Source: a virus. From it: DNA of 20,716 bases. Position 1 is the stretch's first letter. Each line of letters starts with the position of its first letter. Positions 13,423-19,935 of this stretch are shown in pieces. The position numbers were made by a program, and so were the translations under genes. The stretch spans positions 1 to 20,716 of the IMG/VR virus record IMGVR_UViG_3300009494_000025; one strand, written 5' to 3'. Under the pieces are notes generated by a model. The model searched no databases. It had not been told where the DNA came from and was given only the letters and a program-made list of their open reading frames with translations.

Positions 13423-14019
13423 ATGAATATCGGTCAAAAAAGTTTATTATTTGGGGCCCACCAGTTAATCCTACATTCGATACTGGTGGGCGTGGCATGG
13501 CGTAGATTATACTTACGCTGGCCTTTACCGTGGGAATGGGCATGTATTTTTATACATGACATTGGTTATTGGCATACTAATGATTTTACTAGTTTGGAGG
13601 CTCGAAATCACCCATTTTTGGGTGCACGAATAGCTAGACGATGGTTTGGTACTAAAGGTTTTGATTTAGTAGTTGGACATTCATCAAGGGCCGCTAAAAT
13701 CCATAAATTACCAATATCTAAAATGTGTGCAGCGGATAAAATGGCTAGTTTATTAATGCCACGACGGTTATATTTATGGTTAACACATAACACAGGGGAA
13801 TTACAACAATATCGAATATGGGCTGCTACCAATGGGTATACTTGGTATAACGATTTACATTTTTCGGGTGCACACAATTGGTATTATGGGTGTCTAATAC
13901 CTGAGTGTATAGCTAAAGCTAAAAAACATCTAGTATATATTAATATTATTCAATTTAATACAGCCCATGAGTACATACAAGGGGTGGCTAAACATGTATA
14001 CGCCGGAAGACATTGCTAA
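13423..14019 (+). CDS. HD-domain phosphohydrolase (DatZ candidate)
   Basis: The 198-residue protein has an HD metal site: H13 or H18, H45-D46 (FIHDIGYW), H63 (RNHPFLGARIARRWFG), H86 (VVGHSSRAAK) and D105 (CAADKMA). Two extra histidines between the HD pair and the last Asp suggest a two-metal site, closer to the YqeK and HD-GYP type than to the simpler arrangement reported for the S-2L dATPase. In purZ phages an HD enzyme (DatZ) next to purZ strips the triphosphate from dATP, so adenine is kept out of the DNA. Position 21 bases after purZ suggests this role, but substrate cannot be read from the sequence. The ribosome binding site is weak. Confidence 0.8.
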   Translation: MNIGQKSLLFGAHQLILHSILVGVAWRRLYLRWPLPWEWACIFIHDIGYWHTNDFTSLEARNHPFLGARIARRWFGTKGFDLVVGHSSRAAKIHKLPISKMCAADKMASLLMPRRLYLWLTHNTGELQQYRIWAATNGYTWYNDLHFSGAHNWYYGCLIPECIAKAKKHLVYINIIQFNTAHEYIQGVAKHVYAGRHC

Positions 14020-14263
14020 AGAATTACCGTCGTCGCTTAAACGCTTGGCAGATTTACCGGAGTTTAAACGTTTTGTAATTCGTTTAAATGATTTTATTGA
14101 TAACACCAATGATGATTTTGGTATATACGGTGTATCTATGTTATTTATGGCGGGACTTTTATTACATAATCAAGCCGAAGAAGAGCTTTATTGTAGTGAA
14201 TTAGCAACAATTAGTGTTACTGATCTGTTAGAAGAAGGTGATTTCGATGAAGATTATGATTAA
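13994..14263 (+). CDS. Hypothetical acidic protein (89 aa)
   Basis: Starts at 13994, where AAGGGGTGGCTAAAC precedes the ATG, rather than at the in-frame ATG at 13967, which lacks a ribosome binding site. It overlaps the HD gene by 26 bases and the next gene by 17. The protein is helical, with a short hydrophobic stretch (YGVSMLFMAGLLL) and an acidic tail (LLEEGDFDEDYD). No family is recognised. Confidence 0.65.
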   Translation: MYTPEDIAKELPSSLKRLADLPEFKRFVIRLNDFIDNTNDDFGIYGVSMLFMAGLLLHNQAEEELYCSELATISVTDLLEEGDFDEDYD

Positions 14264-14612
14264 TTTTATTCAAGAGCAAGATGAAACCAATCAGCAAGTT
14301 ATCTCCATGCTTCAAGCTTTGTTCGCCGTTGGCCTAAATTTAGGGCGTGAAACTGTAGATAACGATTTACATTTATTCCAGCTTAATGAATTCCGTTATT
14401 GTGGGCCGCATAGATTTATATCAGATTATGAAACACCATCACAACAACAGCATACATTTACGGAAAAAGTACACGTGTTATCCTGTCCGTTATGTGGTGC
14501 AGAAGTGCTAATTACTGATCATGAATACGCACGCGGGACTATTGTTACATGTAAATGTGAGTTACACTTCCGGTACGATGCTGGATTTAAATGGATATTG
14601 GTGTCATTATGA
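14247..14612 (+). CDS. Hypothetical zinc-ribbon protein (121 aa)
   Basis: Start chosen at 14247 with GAAGGTGATTTCG before it; a GTG at 14238 in frame is less likely. The N-terminal half is helical; the C-terminal half has a zinc ribbon with C80-x2-C83 and C102-x-C104 (SCPLCGAEV, VTCKCELHF). Ends in an ATGA overlap with the resolvase gene, so probably co-translated with it. The function is unknown, but the position between Z-pathway and recombination genes suggests DNA metabolism. Confidence 0.68.
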   Translation: MKIMINFIQEQDETNQQVISMLQALFAVGLNLGRETVDNDLHLFQLNEFRYCGPHRFISDYETPSQQQHTFTEKVHVLSCPLCGAEVLITDHEYARGTIVTCKCELHFRYDAGFKWILVSL

Positions 14613-15094
14613 TTATACACGCGTTTGATCCTGGGGAAACTACTGGAACGGTAACTGTAGATATACAACAAATGGATGATGGATATGTTATGCACCCTAT
14701 ATTATTTGGTGAAATAGAGTATACTAAAATGGCAAGTTATCTATCTGTTCAAATATTGCCGTTACTGGAACCTACACATATTATTGCTGTAGAACAATTT
14801 ATAATATATCCAGGTGGTAGGGCTTCAGGATGGGATCAAGCTAAAACTTCACAATTAATAGGGCAAATTAAAGCATTGGCACAACAGCAACAATGTGGGT
14901 ATGTTGAATATATGCCTGCTATTACTAAACGTACTACTAATACCCTAATTAATACTCTAATGTGTTCAGATGTAATTATTCCTAAATCTCGACATATTAG
15001 AGATGCATTCCGAGTAGCTATCACACATGTCCGTAAAACTGATATAAATTTTCATCAATGGCTAATTAGGGAAGAAGCTAAAAGGATACTGTAA
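14609..15094 (+). CDS. RuvC-like Holliday junction resolvase
   Basis: The 161-residue protein shows the RNase H-fold resolvase acidic set: D7 in IIHAFDPGETTG, E62 in IIAVEQF, and H129 plus D132 in RHIRDAFRVAITH. The order of these motifs and the length match phage RuvC-like proteins, which cut four-way junctions and clear branched DNA before packaging. The ATG at 14609 forms an ATGA overlap with the upstream gene and places the first strand directly at the N-terminus; an alternative start at 14591 adds six residues. Confidence 0.82.
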   Translation: MIIHAFDPGETTGTVTVDIQQMDDGYVMHPILFGEIEYTKMASYLSVQILPLLEPTHIIAVEQFIIYPGGRASGWDQAKTSQLIGQIKALAQQQQCGYVEYMPAITKRTTNTLINTLMCSDVIIPKSRHIRDAFRVAITHVRKTDINFHQWLIREEAKRIL

Positions 15095-15103
15095 AGATTA
15101 ATC

Positions 15104-15955
15104 ATGGCGAGATTACGAAGTCCAATAACGTGCTTTGGTGGTAAAAGTCGAATGGCAACTAGATTAATATCTTACTTTCCAGAACACAAGACTTATGTAG
15201 AAGTGTTTGGTGGCGGGGGTTCGGTACTCTTTGCTAAAGAGCCATCATTAGCAGATATTTATAACGATATTGATAGCACATTAGTGTCCTTTTTTAGGGT
15301 GTTAAGGGACGAAGAACAGTTTAAGGAATTTCATAAACTTGTAGAATTAACACCGTATTCACGTGAAGAATTTTACTTTTGTCGGGACCATTGGAAAGAC
15401 ACCCAAGATATGGTTACAAGAGTATTCCGATGGTTTGTGGTAGCCAGAATGAGTTTTGCGGGGGAAGTAGGCGGTTCTTGGAGTCATTCGGTAACAACAT
15501 CACGCCGTGGGATGTCTAAGGCAGTATCGGCATGGCTTTCGATAGTTGAGATGTTACCAGAAATACATGAAAGACTATCGAAGGTACAAATAGAACATCA
15601 AGATTTTCGAAGTTTAATTAAAGCATATGATAGAGTACAAACGTTTTTTTATTGTGATCCACCTTATTTATTAGAGACAAGACGTAGTGGTGGGTATGAT
15701 CATGAAATGTCAGACGCGGATCACATTGATTTATTGACGATTCTCAAACAAGTAAAAGGAATGGTATTAATTAGTGGGTATCCATCTGAACTATACTCTA
15801 AGATACTTGATGGTTGGGATTATAAAGAATGGGATAGAGTATGTAGCGCAGCGGGAAATACGGTAGGAACTGGAATATTGGGAGAAGGATCAGGAAAAGA
15901 GAAACAATCACGAATAGAAGCAGTATGGGCAAATTATACGCTGCCTAAAGATTGA
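15104..15955 (+). CDS. D12-class DNA N6-adenine methyltransferase (Dam-like)
   Basis: The 283-residue enzyme has the complete D12/Dam layout: N-terminal SPITCFGGKSRMA, S-adenosylmethionine loop EVFGGGGSVLFA (motif I, about 33-44), YNDID (53-57) and catalytic DPPY (185-188). The family transfers methyl from S-adenosylmethionine to N6 of adenine, often in GATC. In a phage it usually protects against restriction. Next to a Z-DNA gene set this is odd, because a fully substituted genome would have no adenine for it. It may act on 2-aminoadenine, on residual adenine, or on host DNA. The ribosome binding site is weak (AAAGGA about 18 bases upstream). Confidence 0.9.
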   Translation: MARLRSPITCFGGKSRMATRLISYFPEHKTYVEVFGGGGSVLFAKEPSLADIYNDIDSTLVSFFRVLRDEEQFKEFHKLVELTPYSREEFYFCRDHWKDTQDMVTRVFRWFVVARMSFAGEVGGSWSHSVTTSRRGMSKAVSAWLSIVEMLPEIHERLSKVQIEHQDFRSLIKAYDRVQTFFYCDPPYLLETRRSGGYDHEMSDADHIDLLTILKQVKGMVLISGYPSELYSKILDGWDYKEWDRVCSAAGNTVGTGILGEGSGKEKQSRIEAVWANYTLPKD

Positions 15956-16028
15956 TCTTTTTTATTGTTCCTTTTTCCTTTTTTTCTTCGCGCGAGGAAT
16001 ATCGACACAGAATAATTTAGAGAGAAAC

Positions 16029-16058
16029 TTGACACGAAATATGCAGCTGTGGTATAAT
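16029..16058 (+). promoter_or_regulatory. Consensus sigma70 promoter for Ros/MucR-like gene 2
   Basis: TTGACA (16029-16034), an 18-base spacer, TATAAT (16053-16058) with an extended -10 (TGGTATAAT). It shares GCTGTGGTATAAT with the promoter at 8936, and aligns almost end to end with the minus-strand promoter at 18925-18896. Upstream, 15956-16028 is T-rich with a short CGCGCG element and no gene. Confidence 0.9.
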
Positions 16059-16076
16059 TTTGGTATCAAAGCGAAA

Positions 16077-16092
16077 ACGCCGAATACGGCGT
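16077..16092 (+). promoter_or_regulatory. 5' leader hairpin before the ribosome binding site
   Basis: ACGCCG (16077-16082) and CGGCGT (16087-16092) form a perfect 6-bp stem with loop AATA, just before GAAGGAGAATCAC and the ATG. It could stabilise the mRNA 5' end or serve as an operator for autoregulation by the zinc-finger product. Confidence 0.55.
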
Positions 16093-16106
16093 GAAGGAGA
16101 ATCACA

Positions 16107-16508
16107 ATGGCACGTAAGAAATCCAAGGGGAAAGCCCCCACCCCGAAGCCCCCGACTAAGGCGGCTGCACCTAAGGCCCCTAAGGCCAAGAAGAAAAAGC
16201 AACTTGATCCGAATCTTCCAGTAGTCAAGTGTGTGATCTGCGGTCACGAGGCTCGGTGTCTAACCAGCCATCTCAAACATGAACATGACATGAAGGGAGC
16301 CGAGTACAAAGCGAAGTACGATAACGCTCCCGTGTTTGCCCCAGATATCTTGGAGAATCTCAAGAATCAGGGCAAGGACAGTTCCAGCAATCAGTGGAAC
16401 GGCATGATGAAATTACTCAAACATGCCGATGAACCCACTCGCAACGACATCATTGAGATGTTGGAAGAGGTCACTGGTATGACTATGGATGAGGCCATGA
16501 GTGCCTGA
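16107..16508 (+). CDS. Ros/MucR-like zinc-finger protein with basic tail, paralogue 2
   Basis: The first 37 residues are almost entirely Lys, Pro and Ala, like a histone H1 tail. Then comes a Ros/MucR finger, C42-x2-C45 with H55-x4-H60 (KCVICGHEARCLTSHLKHEH), and the MKGAEYKAKY helix. A C-terminal segment (APVFAPDILENLKNQGK onward) is shared with the minus-strand paralogue. The gene has a consensus promoter and GC-ending codons unlike its neighbours, which suggests strong expression or a foreign origin. Members bind AT-rich DNA as repressors or H-NS-like proteins; a high-abundance genome-binding role is inferred. Confidence 0.85.
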   Translation: MARKKSKGKAPTPKPPTKAAAPKAPKAKKKKQLDPNLPVVKCVICGHEARCLTSHLKHEHDMKGAEYKAKYDNAPVFAPDILENLKNQGKDSSSNQWNGMMKLLKHADEPTRNDIIEMLEEVTGMTMDEAMSA

Positions 16509-16566
16509 TGTCTATGGCTTGAAGTAACATTATTACCGTATCAAATAATATAAGGAGACCTTAATC

Positions 16567-16764
16567 ATGGATGAAAAATTCCAACCGCTTAATGACCATG
16601 TTCAATTCCGCGTTCAAGACAATGAATTGACATTGACAATGCCATTGACGGTACGAGGACAGTCCAAGAGTGGTAAAACCAATACCATCGTCAACTGCCA
16701 CGAGAAGATTCCTGGGACTAACTATACAGTCGGTCTCAACATCAATTCGCTAAAGGACACATGA
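16567..16764 (+). CDS. Hypothetical beta-rich protein (65 aa)
   Basis: ATAAGGAGACCTTAATC precedes the ATG. The 65-residue product alternates hydrophobic and polar residues (HVQFRVQDNELTLTMPLTV), suggesting a small beta sheet; SGKTNT is not a real P-loop. The stop overlaps the next start (ATGA). The GGAGACC ribosome binding site resembles those of the minus-strand genes. No family is recognised. Confidence 0.62.
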   Translation: MDEKFQPLNDHVQFRVQDNELTLTMPLTVRGQSKSGKTNTIVNCHEKIPGTNYTVGLNINSLKDT

Positions 16765-16997
16765 TTTTATGGCTGATTATTCTGGGGACAGTGATTGTAA
16801 TCATAATAATACTCTTCATAGCTATTGAAGCGTGGATAAGTCCAATAATGATGATGCAACCACCAAAACAGAATAAATCGACACAAGCCTATGAAACATG
16901 TACCTTATGTGGTGGATCTCGTGCAAAGACTGTCAAATCAAGTATTGGCCCGATATGCACAAAGTGTTTAAAGCAGCATGCCATTAAGGGCACATAG
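16761..16997 (+). CDS. Membrane-anchored zinc-ribbon protein (78 aa)
   Basis: An N-terminal run of about 20 hydrophobic residues (ILWLIILGTVIVIIIILFIA) anchors the protein; after a linker comes a zinc ribbon, C47-x2-C50 and C66-x2-C69 (CTLCGGSRAK, CTKCLKQH). The gene is coupled to the previous one by ATGA and ends just before a terminator. An anchored ribbon may tie phage DNA or a host protein to the membrane; this is inference. Confidence 0.68.
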   Translation: MILWLIILGTVIVIIIILFIAIEAWISPIMMMQPPKQNKSTQAYETCTLCGGSRAKTVKSSIGPICTKCLKQHAIKGT

Positions 16998-17001
16998 TAA
17001 A

Positions 17002-17029
17002 GTGGCCCCCTGTATGGGGGCCACATTTT
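17002..17029 (+). terminator. Intrinsic terminator (rightward)
   Basis: GTGGCCCCC (17002-17010) pairs with GGGGGCCAC (17016-17024) around TGTAT, followed by ATTTTC. The T-run is short but the stem is strong. It lies 5 bases after the stop at 16997. Confidence 0.75.
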
Positions 17030-17048
17030 CCCACTAGGAGACATGACA

Positions 17049-17156
17049 ATGGAAATCTTAAAAACAACTACTATAATTTTACTAATGGTTGGGGTATGTG
17101 CAATACCCGTGTTTTCCGTTGGAGCAATAATCTTATACGCACTAAAAGTAAGGTGA
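17049..17156 (+). CDS. Tiny membrane protein (35 aa)
   Basis: AGGAGACATGACA places the ATG at 17049 at good spacing; an ATG at 17043 in frame is only two bases from the AGGAG. The product is a single hydrophobic span (TTTIILLMVGVCAIPVF and onward) with a basic end (LKVR). Its translation start region is repeated 119 bases downstream at the next gene. It may be an antiholin or spanin-like accessory next to the transglycosylase, but that is a guess from position. Confidence 0.55.
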   Translation: MEILKTTTIILLMVGVCAIPVFSVGAIILYALKVR

Positions 17157-17161
17157 CTGAC

Positions 17162-17815
17162 ATGACAATGAAAATCTTAAAACCACAGATCTTATTTAAT
17201 CGTATGATTGCTGGATGTATGCTGTCTTTACTCATATTGTTGGCAATGGAACACTTAAATAACAGACTATTCCCAGTTGCGCCGACCGTGGTTATATTAA
17301 ATCACAGCATACACGCCAATGACATAATACCAGATGAAGCTGAATCTCTGGTTGAATGTACAAGTTGGATCGTGTATAACTTAATGACACCTACAGCCAA
17401 TGATCACCCGTATATTACTCCAGAGGAAGCATACACCGTAGCTAATGAGACAATTTATTGGATGCTCGAATATGATATCCCCTTGGATGATCTACATTAC
17501 GTATTATCCCTGTATTATGCTGAATCCAATTTCGATCCGTTAGCTAAAAACAGTAAATCAACCGCGTCTGGTATTGGACAATTATTATCCACGCATTGGG
17601 TGGAAGTTGGTGATCCTTTCGAGATTGAATTCAATATAAGTAAGTCATTTGAGCTTATCAATGCTGCCTATGCGCATAGTGAAGGTAGCCAATATGACAA
17701 ATGGATGACAGTGTACCTACAGTATTGTGGTACACGACAGGGTGCACGTAACGCAATGTATCAATATAACCGATTTGAACAGTTAATTGAGGATTGTCAA
17801 ATAGGACTTCCATAA
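17162..17815 (+). CDS. Signal-anchored lytic transglycosylase (SLT domain)
   Basis: The 217-residue protein starts MTMKILKPQ and has one N-terminal hydrophobic span (about residues 13-31, IAGCMLSLLILLAMEHL) acting as signal anchor. The SLT fold shows catalytic E121 in YYAESNFDP, then KSTASGIGQLL (about 131-141) and NAAYAH, the usual motif order of soluble lytic transglycosylases. It would cleave peptidoglycan in the periplasm or cell wall zone during lysis or entry. AAGGTGA precedes the start; an earlier ATG at 17096 lies inside the previous gene and is ignored. A rightward terminator follows. Confidence 0.85.
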   Translation: MTMKILKPQILFNRMIAGCMLSLLILLAMEHLNNRLFPVAPTVVILNHSIHANDIIPDEAESLVECTSWIVYNLMTPTANDHPYITPEEAYTVANETIYWMLEYDIPLDDLHYVLSLYYAESNFDPLAKNSKSTASGIGQLLSTHWVEVGDPFEIEFNISKSFELINAAYAHSEGSQYDKWMTVYLQYCGTRQGARNAMYQYNRFEQLIEDCQIGLP

Positions 17816-17839
17816 TCCTTGCATCTCCTCCTAGAGAGG

Positions 17840-17874
17840 CAGGCCGGGTCGTTCCACCCGGCCTGTTTATTTTA
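17840..17874 (+). terminator. Intrinsic terminator (rightward)
   Basis: CAGGCCGGGT (17840-17849) pairs with ACCCGGCCTG (17856-17865) around CGTTCC, followed by the T-rich TTTATTTT. It ends the transglycosylase transcript, yet a small gene with a good ribosome binding site follows. Confidence 0.85.
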
Positions 17875-17892
17875 CTTACAAGGAGAAACATC

Positions 17893-18021
17893 ATGGATTT
17901 AATCAAGATAGGTTGTAATAGTATGTTAATAATGTACATTGTGTTGGCGACATTTCTTACTGTAGCTTTGTTAAAATGTCTGTGGATACTAATACCGTGG
18001 GTAGCACGTTTAATATTTTAA
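17893..18021 (+). CDS. Tiny membrane protein (42 aa)
   Basis: AAGGAGAAACATC precedes the ATG. The product is nearly all hydrophobic (LIMYIVLATFLTVALLKCLWILIPWVA) and would span the membrane once or twice. It is the last rightward gene; only read-through of the terminator just upstream, or an unseen promoter, would express it. The function is unknown. Confidence 0.55.
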   Translation: MDLIKIGCNSMLIMYIVLATFLTVALLKCLWILIPWVARLIF

Positions 18022-18261
18022 TAACTTTGGCATTCTTTTTTCGCATTTTTAGGGTACCAATCTGTCGGGGTAAAGGTCTCCATCCTAGTCGGCTATAAAT
18101 AAGGCTCATCGCGTCCGTTAAGCGCGGTACGGTCGTCGCTGTTGAAAGCCGCAAGAACGCGACGACGGGCGCGGGACGTAACGCGTGATGCGCGTTGATA
18201 CGCGCGTCGGGCCTCGAGCACGCGGCATGGCGGTCAAAGGATATCAGATCCATACATATAT
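18022..18261. other. CpG-rich non-coding gap between convergent gene sets
   Basis: No convincing gene on either strand. From about 18110 to 18232 there are about 28 CpG steps in 123 bases. Inverted repeats are present: GTCGTCGC (from 18132) with GCGACGAC about 19 bases on, and AACGCG with CGCGTT near 18179-18195. It may be an origin, a protein-binding region or a structured RNA (tRNA-like features were looked for and not found). Confidence 0.6.
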
Positions 18262-18291
18262 AAAAAAGTTCCCCGCTGGTCGGCGGGGAAC
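18262..18291 (-). terminator. Intrinsic terminator (leftward)
   Basis: Read on the minus strand, GTTCCCCGC (18291-18283) pairs with GCGGGGAAC (18276-18268) around CGACCA, followed by six T (18267-18262). It ends the leftward transcript of the Ros/MucR-like gene at 18322. Confidence 0.92.
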
Positions 18292-18321
18292 GGCTAAGAA
18301 AGGTAGTTGGCGTCCGTCGGT

Positions 18322-18855
18322 CTATTGGACGGGTTGGTCTAACACTCCCTCTTTCACTTGAAGAAGCGTAAAACCGGTTTCTTTTTCGAGGGTCTTAATG
18401 GTGGCCTTGCGTTCTTCTTCACCGGCCCAGTTAAAGAGACGACAGAAGTGATTCCAGTCGTTGGCTGCCCCGGTTTTCCCTGAGTTTTTAAAGTTTTCCA
18501 ATAGATCAGGGGCGAAAACGGGGGCACCGTTGTAGGCGGCCTTGTACTCGGCCCCCTTCATGCTGTGTGCGTTCTTCAAGTGAGTAGTTAGGCATCGGGC
18601 CTCGTGTCCACAGATCTCGCACTTGACTAATGGTAAACCGTCGTTCCGCTTGGCGGCTCTTCGGTCTCTCTTGCGGGTGGCTTTGGTGCCGGTCTTGGAA
18701 GCGGCTACTGCCTTCTTCATTTCGGTGGCTGAGACTACATCTGCCAGAGTAGTCTCAGGGGCCGGTTCTGATCCCGGAATATCTTTATTACTCCGAGGGC
18801 GAGAAGGTGTCGGCTTTGCCTTTTTCTTTGATGAACGAATTTTTGTATCTGTCAT
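18322..18855 (-). CDS. Ros/MucR-like zinc-finger protein with long basic tail, paralogue 3
   Basis: The 177-residue protein has a Lys/Arg/Pro-rich N-terminal tail (about residues 5-24), a second basic stretch (RKRDRRAAKR) and then the finger C79-x2-C82, H92-x4-H97 (KCEICGHEARCLTTHLKNAH) with MKGAEYKAAY. The C-terminal part (APVFAPDLLENFKNSGKTG and onward) closely matches the copy at 16107-16508. It has its own consensus promoter, nearly identical to that of the plus-strand copy, and a strong terminator, so it is a self-contained unit. CAGGAGACCGACC precedes the ATG. Confidence 0.87.
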   Translation of the reverse strand: MTDTKIRSSKKKAKPTPSRPRSNKDIPGSEPAPETTLADVVSATEMKKAVAASKTGTKATRKRDRRAAKRNDGLPLVKCEICGHEARCLTTHLKNAHSMKGAEYKAAYNGAPVFAPDLLENFKNSGKTGAANDWNHFCRLFNWAGEEERKATIKTLEKETGFTLLQVKEGVLDQPVQ

Positions 18856-18895
18856 GGTCGGTCTCCTGCGCGCGTAGCGCGTGTTTGATATTAAA

Positions 18896-18925
18896 ATTAT
18901 AACATACGACGCATATTTCTGTCAA
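18896..18925 (-). promoter_or_regulatory. Consensus sigma70 promoter (leftward) for Ros/MucR-like gene 3
   Basis: On the minus strand TTGACA (18925-18920), an 18-base spacer and TATAAT (18901-18896). GAAATATGC in the spacer and TATAATTTT..TATCAAA after it are shared with the promoter at 16029. Between start site and ribosome binding site lies a GCGCG-rich inverted element (CGCGCTACGCGCG). Confidence 0.9.
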
Positions 18926-18960
18926 GTGTTTATTTGCCAATCCCTACACTACACTCCAAA

Positions 18961-19323
18961 TTATCCTTCTTGTGAGTCGGCATGTAGGTCGGCTTCATGA
19001 CGAAATTGCCGTTGTAACGTCTTGACGGCCCCGAATGGGTCACTATTGTCGTTCCAATCGTCATCTTCCAAGAAGGATGAAACGACTAATAATGATTCGG
19101 TCAAGGTGTCCATCCATATTGTGAATAAATCAACTTGATCTTTGATTAATGCGGCCCCGGCATTACCGATGCATGCCCATGCGGCCCATAGTTTACCCTC
19201 AATGACGGCTTGTGCGTCGGCACAATAGTCATCTTTGGCGGTCACATAGTCGTACGTGATCAAAGATAACCGCTTGTATTCATCTGTAAGCAATGAGTGT
19301 AACACTTCAAAGTTATTATCCAT
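18961..19323 (-). CDS. Hypothetical helical acidic protein (120 aa)
   Basis: Start chosen at 19323, where AAGGATGCCAACG gives a ribosome binding site; an ATG nine bases upstream sits directly on the AAGG. The product is helical with an acidic loop (FLEDDDWNDNSDPFG) and a Trp/Ala-rich core (GKLWAAWACIGNAGAAL). It overlaps the upstream gene by 8 bases and is followed by the promoter of the zinc-finger gene. No family is recognised. Confidence 0.68.
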   Translation of the reverse strand: MDNNFEVLHSLLTDEYKRLSLITYDYVTAKDDYCADAQAVIEGKLWAAWACIGNAGAALIKDQVDLFTIWMDTLTESLLVVSSFLEDDDWNDNSDPFGAVKTLQRQFRHEADLHADSQEG

Positions 19324-19885
19324 CGTTGGCATCCTTGTCGATCGTGATTAATTTAGTAATGAAATCCGAACGTGATACCTGTTCGTCTAATTCCTTATAC
19401 GCTATCACGTCGGCGGAATCAAGGGTATTGTGGGCGGCTGCGCGGGCGGCTAATGGGGTAACCTTACGGTCTCCACCACAAGTCCAACATAGCGCGTGGA
19501 GGTTGTCGGCCCCTTTACAGGGTAATTCTCCTTTACCGTCACACGTTGGGCAAGTTTCAATTGCGTCGGCCCGATTGTCTACCCACACGTCCATGATGAT
19601 AACTCCATCATCGGTTTCACGGTGGGTTATAATTATTTCTATCCCATAGTCGGCACTCATTTTTCGTAGCCACTCCTGCATGTCGTCGGCTATTAATTCT
19701 GCGAAGTCGCGATTCATCATTGGGATGATGAAATGTGCTGGTTGGTCCTTGTGTATTACGGCTCCAAGGGCGGCTGAGATGATTTGTGCGTGGTCGCTGT
19801 CAGTCCATTCATGCCCTTCTTTTTGAGTGATGATAACAGTGTTCCTAGTGACCATTGTAAATAGGTCCTGATTGGTAATCTCCAT
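19316..19885 (-). CDS. Hypothetical protein with DnaJ-type zinc cluster (189 aa)
   Basis: CAAGGAGACCGACAA precedes the ATG at 19885; an in-frame ATG at 19969 has no such site. The C-terminal half carries five cysteines, C112-x2-C115, C123, C133-x2-C136 (CPTCDGKGELPC, CWTCGG), like the C-x-x-C-x-G-x-G repeats of the DnaJ zinc domain. There is no J domain. The N-terminal part is mixed alpha/beta. Such stand-alone clusters occur in phages and may bind unfolded protein or RNA; the function is unknown. Confidence 0.72.
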   Translation of the reverse strand: MEITNQDLFTMVTRNTVIITQKEGHEWTDSDHAQIISAALGAVIHKDQPAHFIIPMMNRDFAELIADDMQEWLRKMSADYGIEIIITHRETDDGVIIMDVWVDNRADAIETCPTCDGKGELPCKGADNLHALCWTCGGDRKVTPLAARAAAHNTLDSADVIAYKELDEQVSRSDFITKLITIDKDANDG

Positions 19886-19935
19886 TTGTCGGTCTCCTTG
19901 TTTTGATTTGTAATGTGTAATGTGACGCTCATGTG

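Noticed and set aside
18022-18261. tRNA or known riboswitch in the CpG-rich gap
   Set aside because: No cloverleaf with a T-loop (GTTCGA-type) sequence on either strand and no riboswitch core that I could recognise.
18623-18877. Plus-strand 84-codon open frame opposite the zinc-finger gene
   Set aside because: Fully antisense to a gene with clear domain, promoter and terminator; no ribosome binding site.
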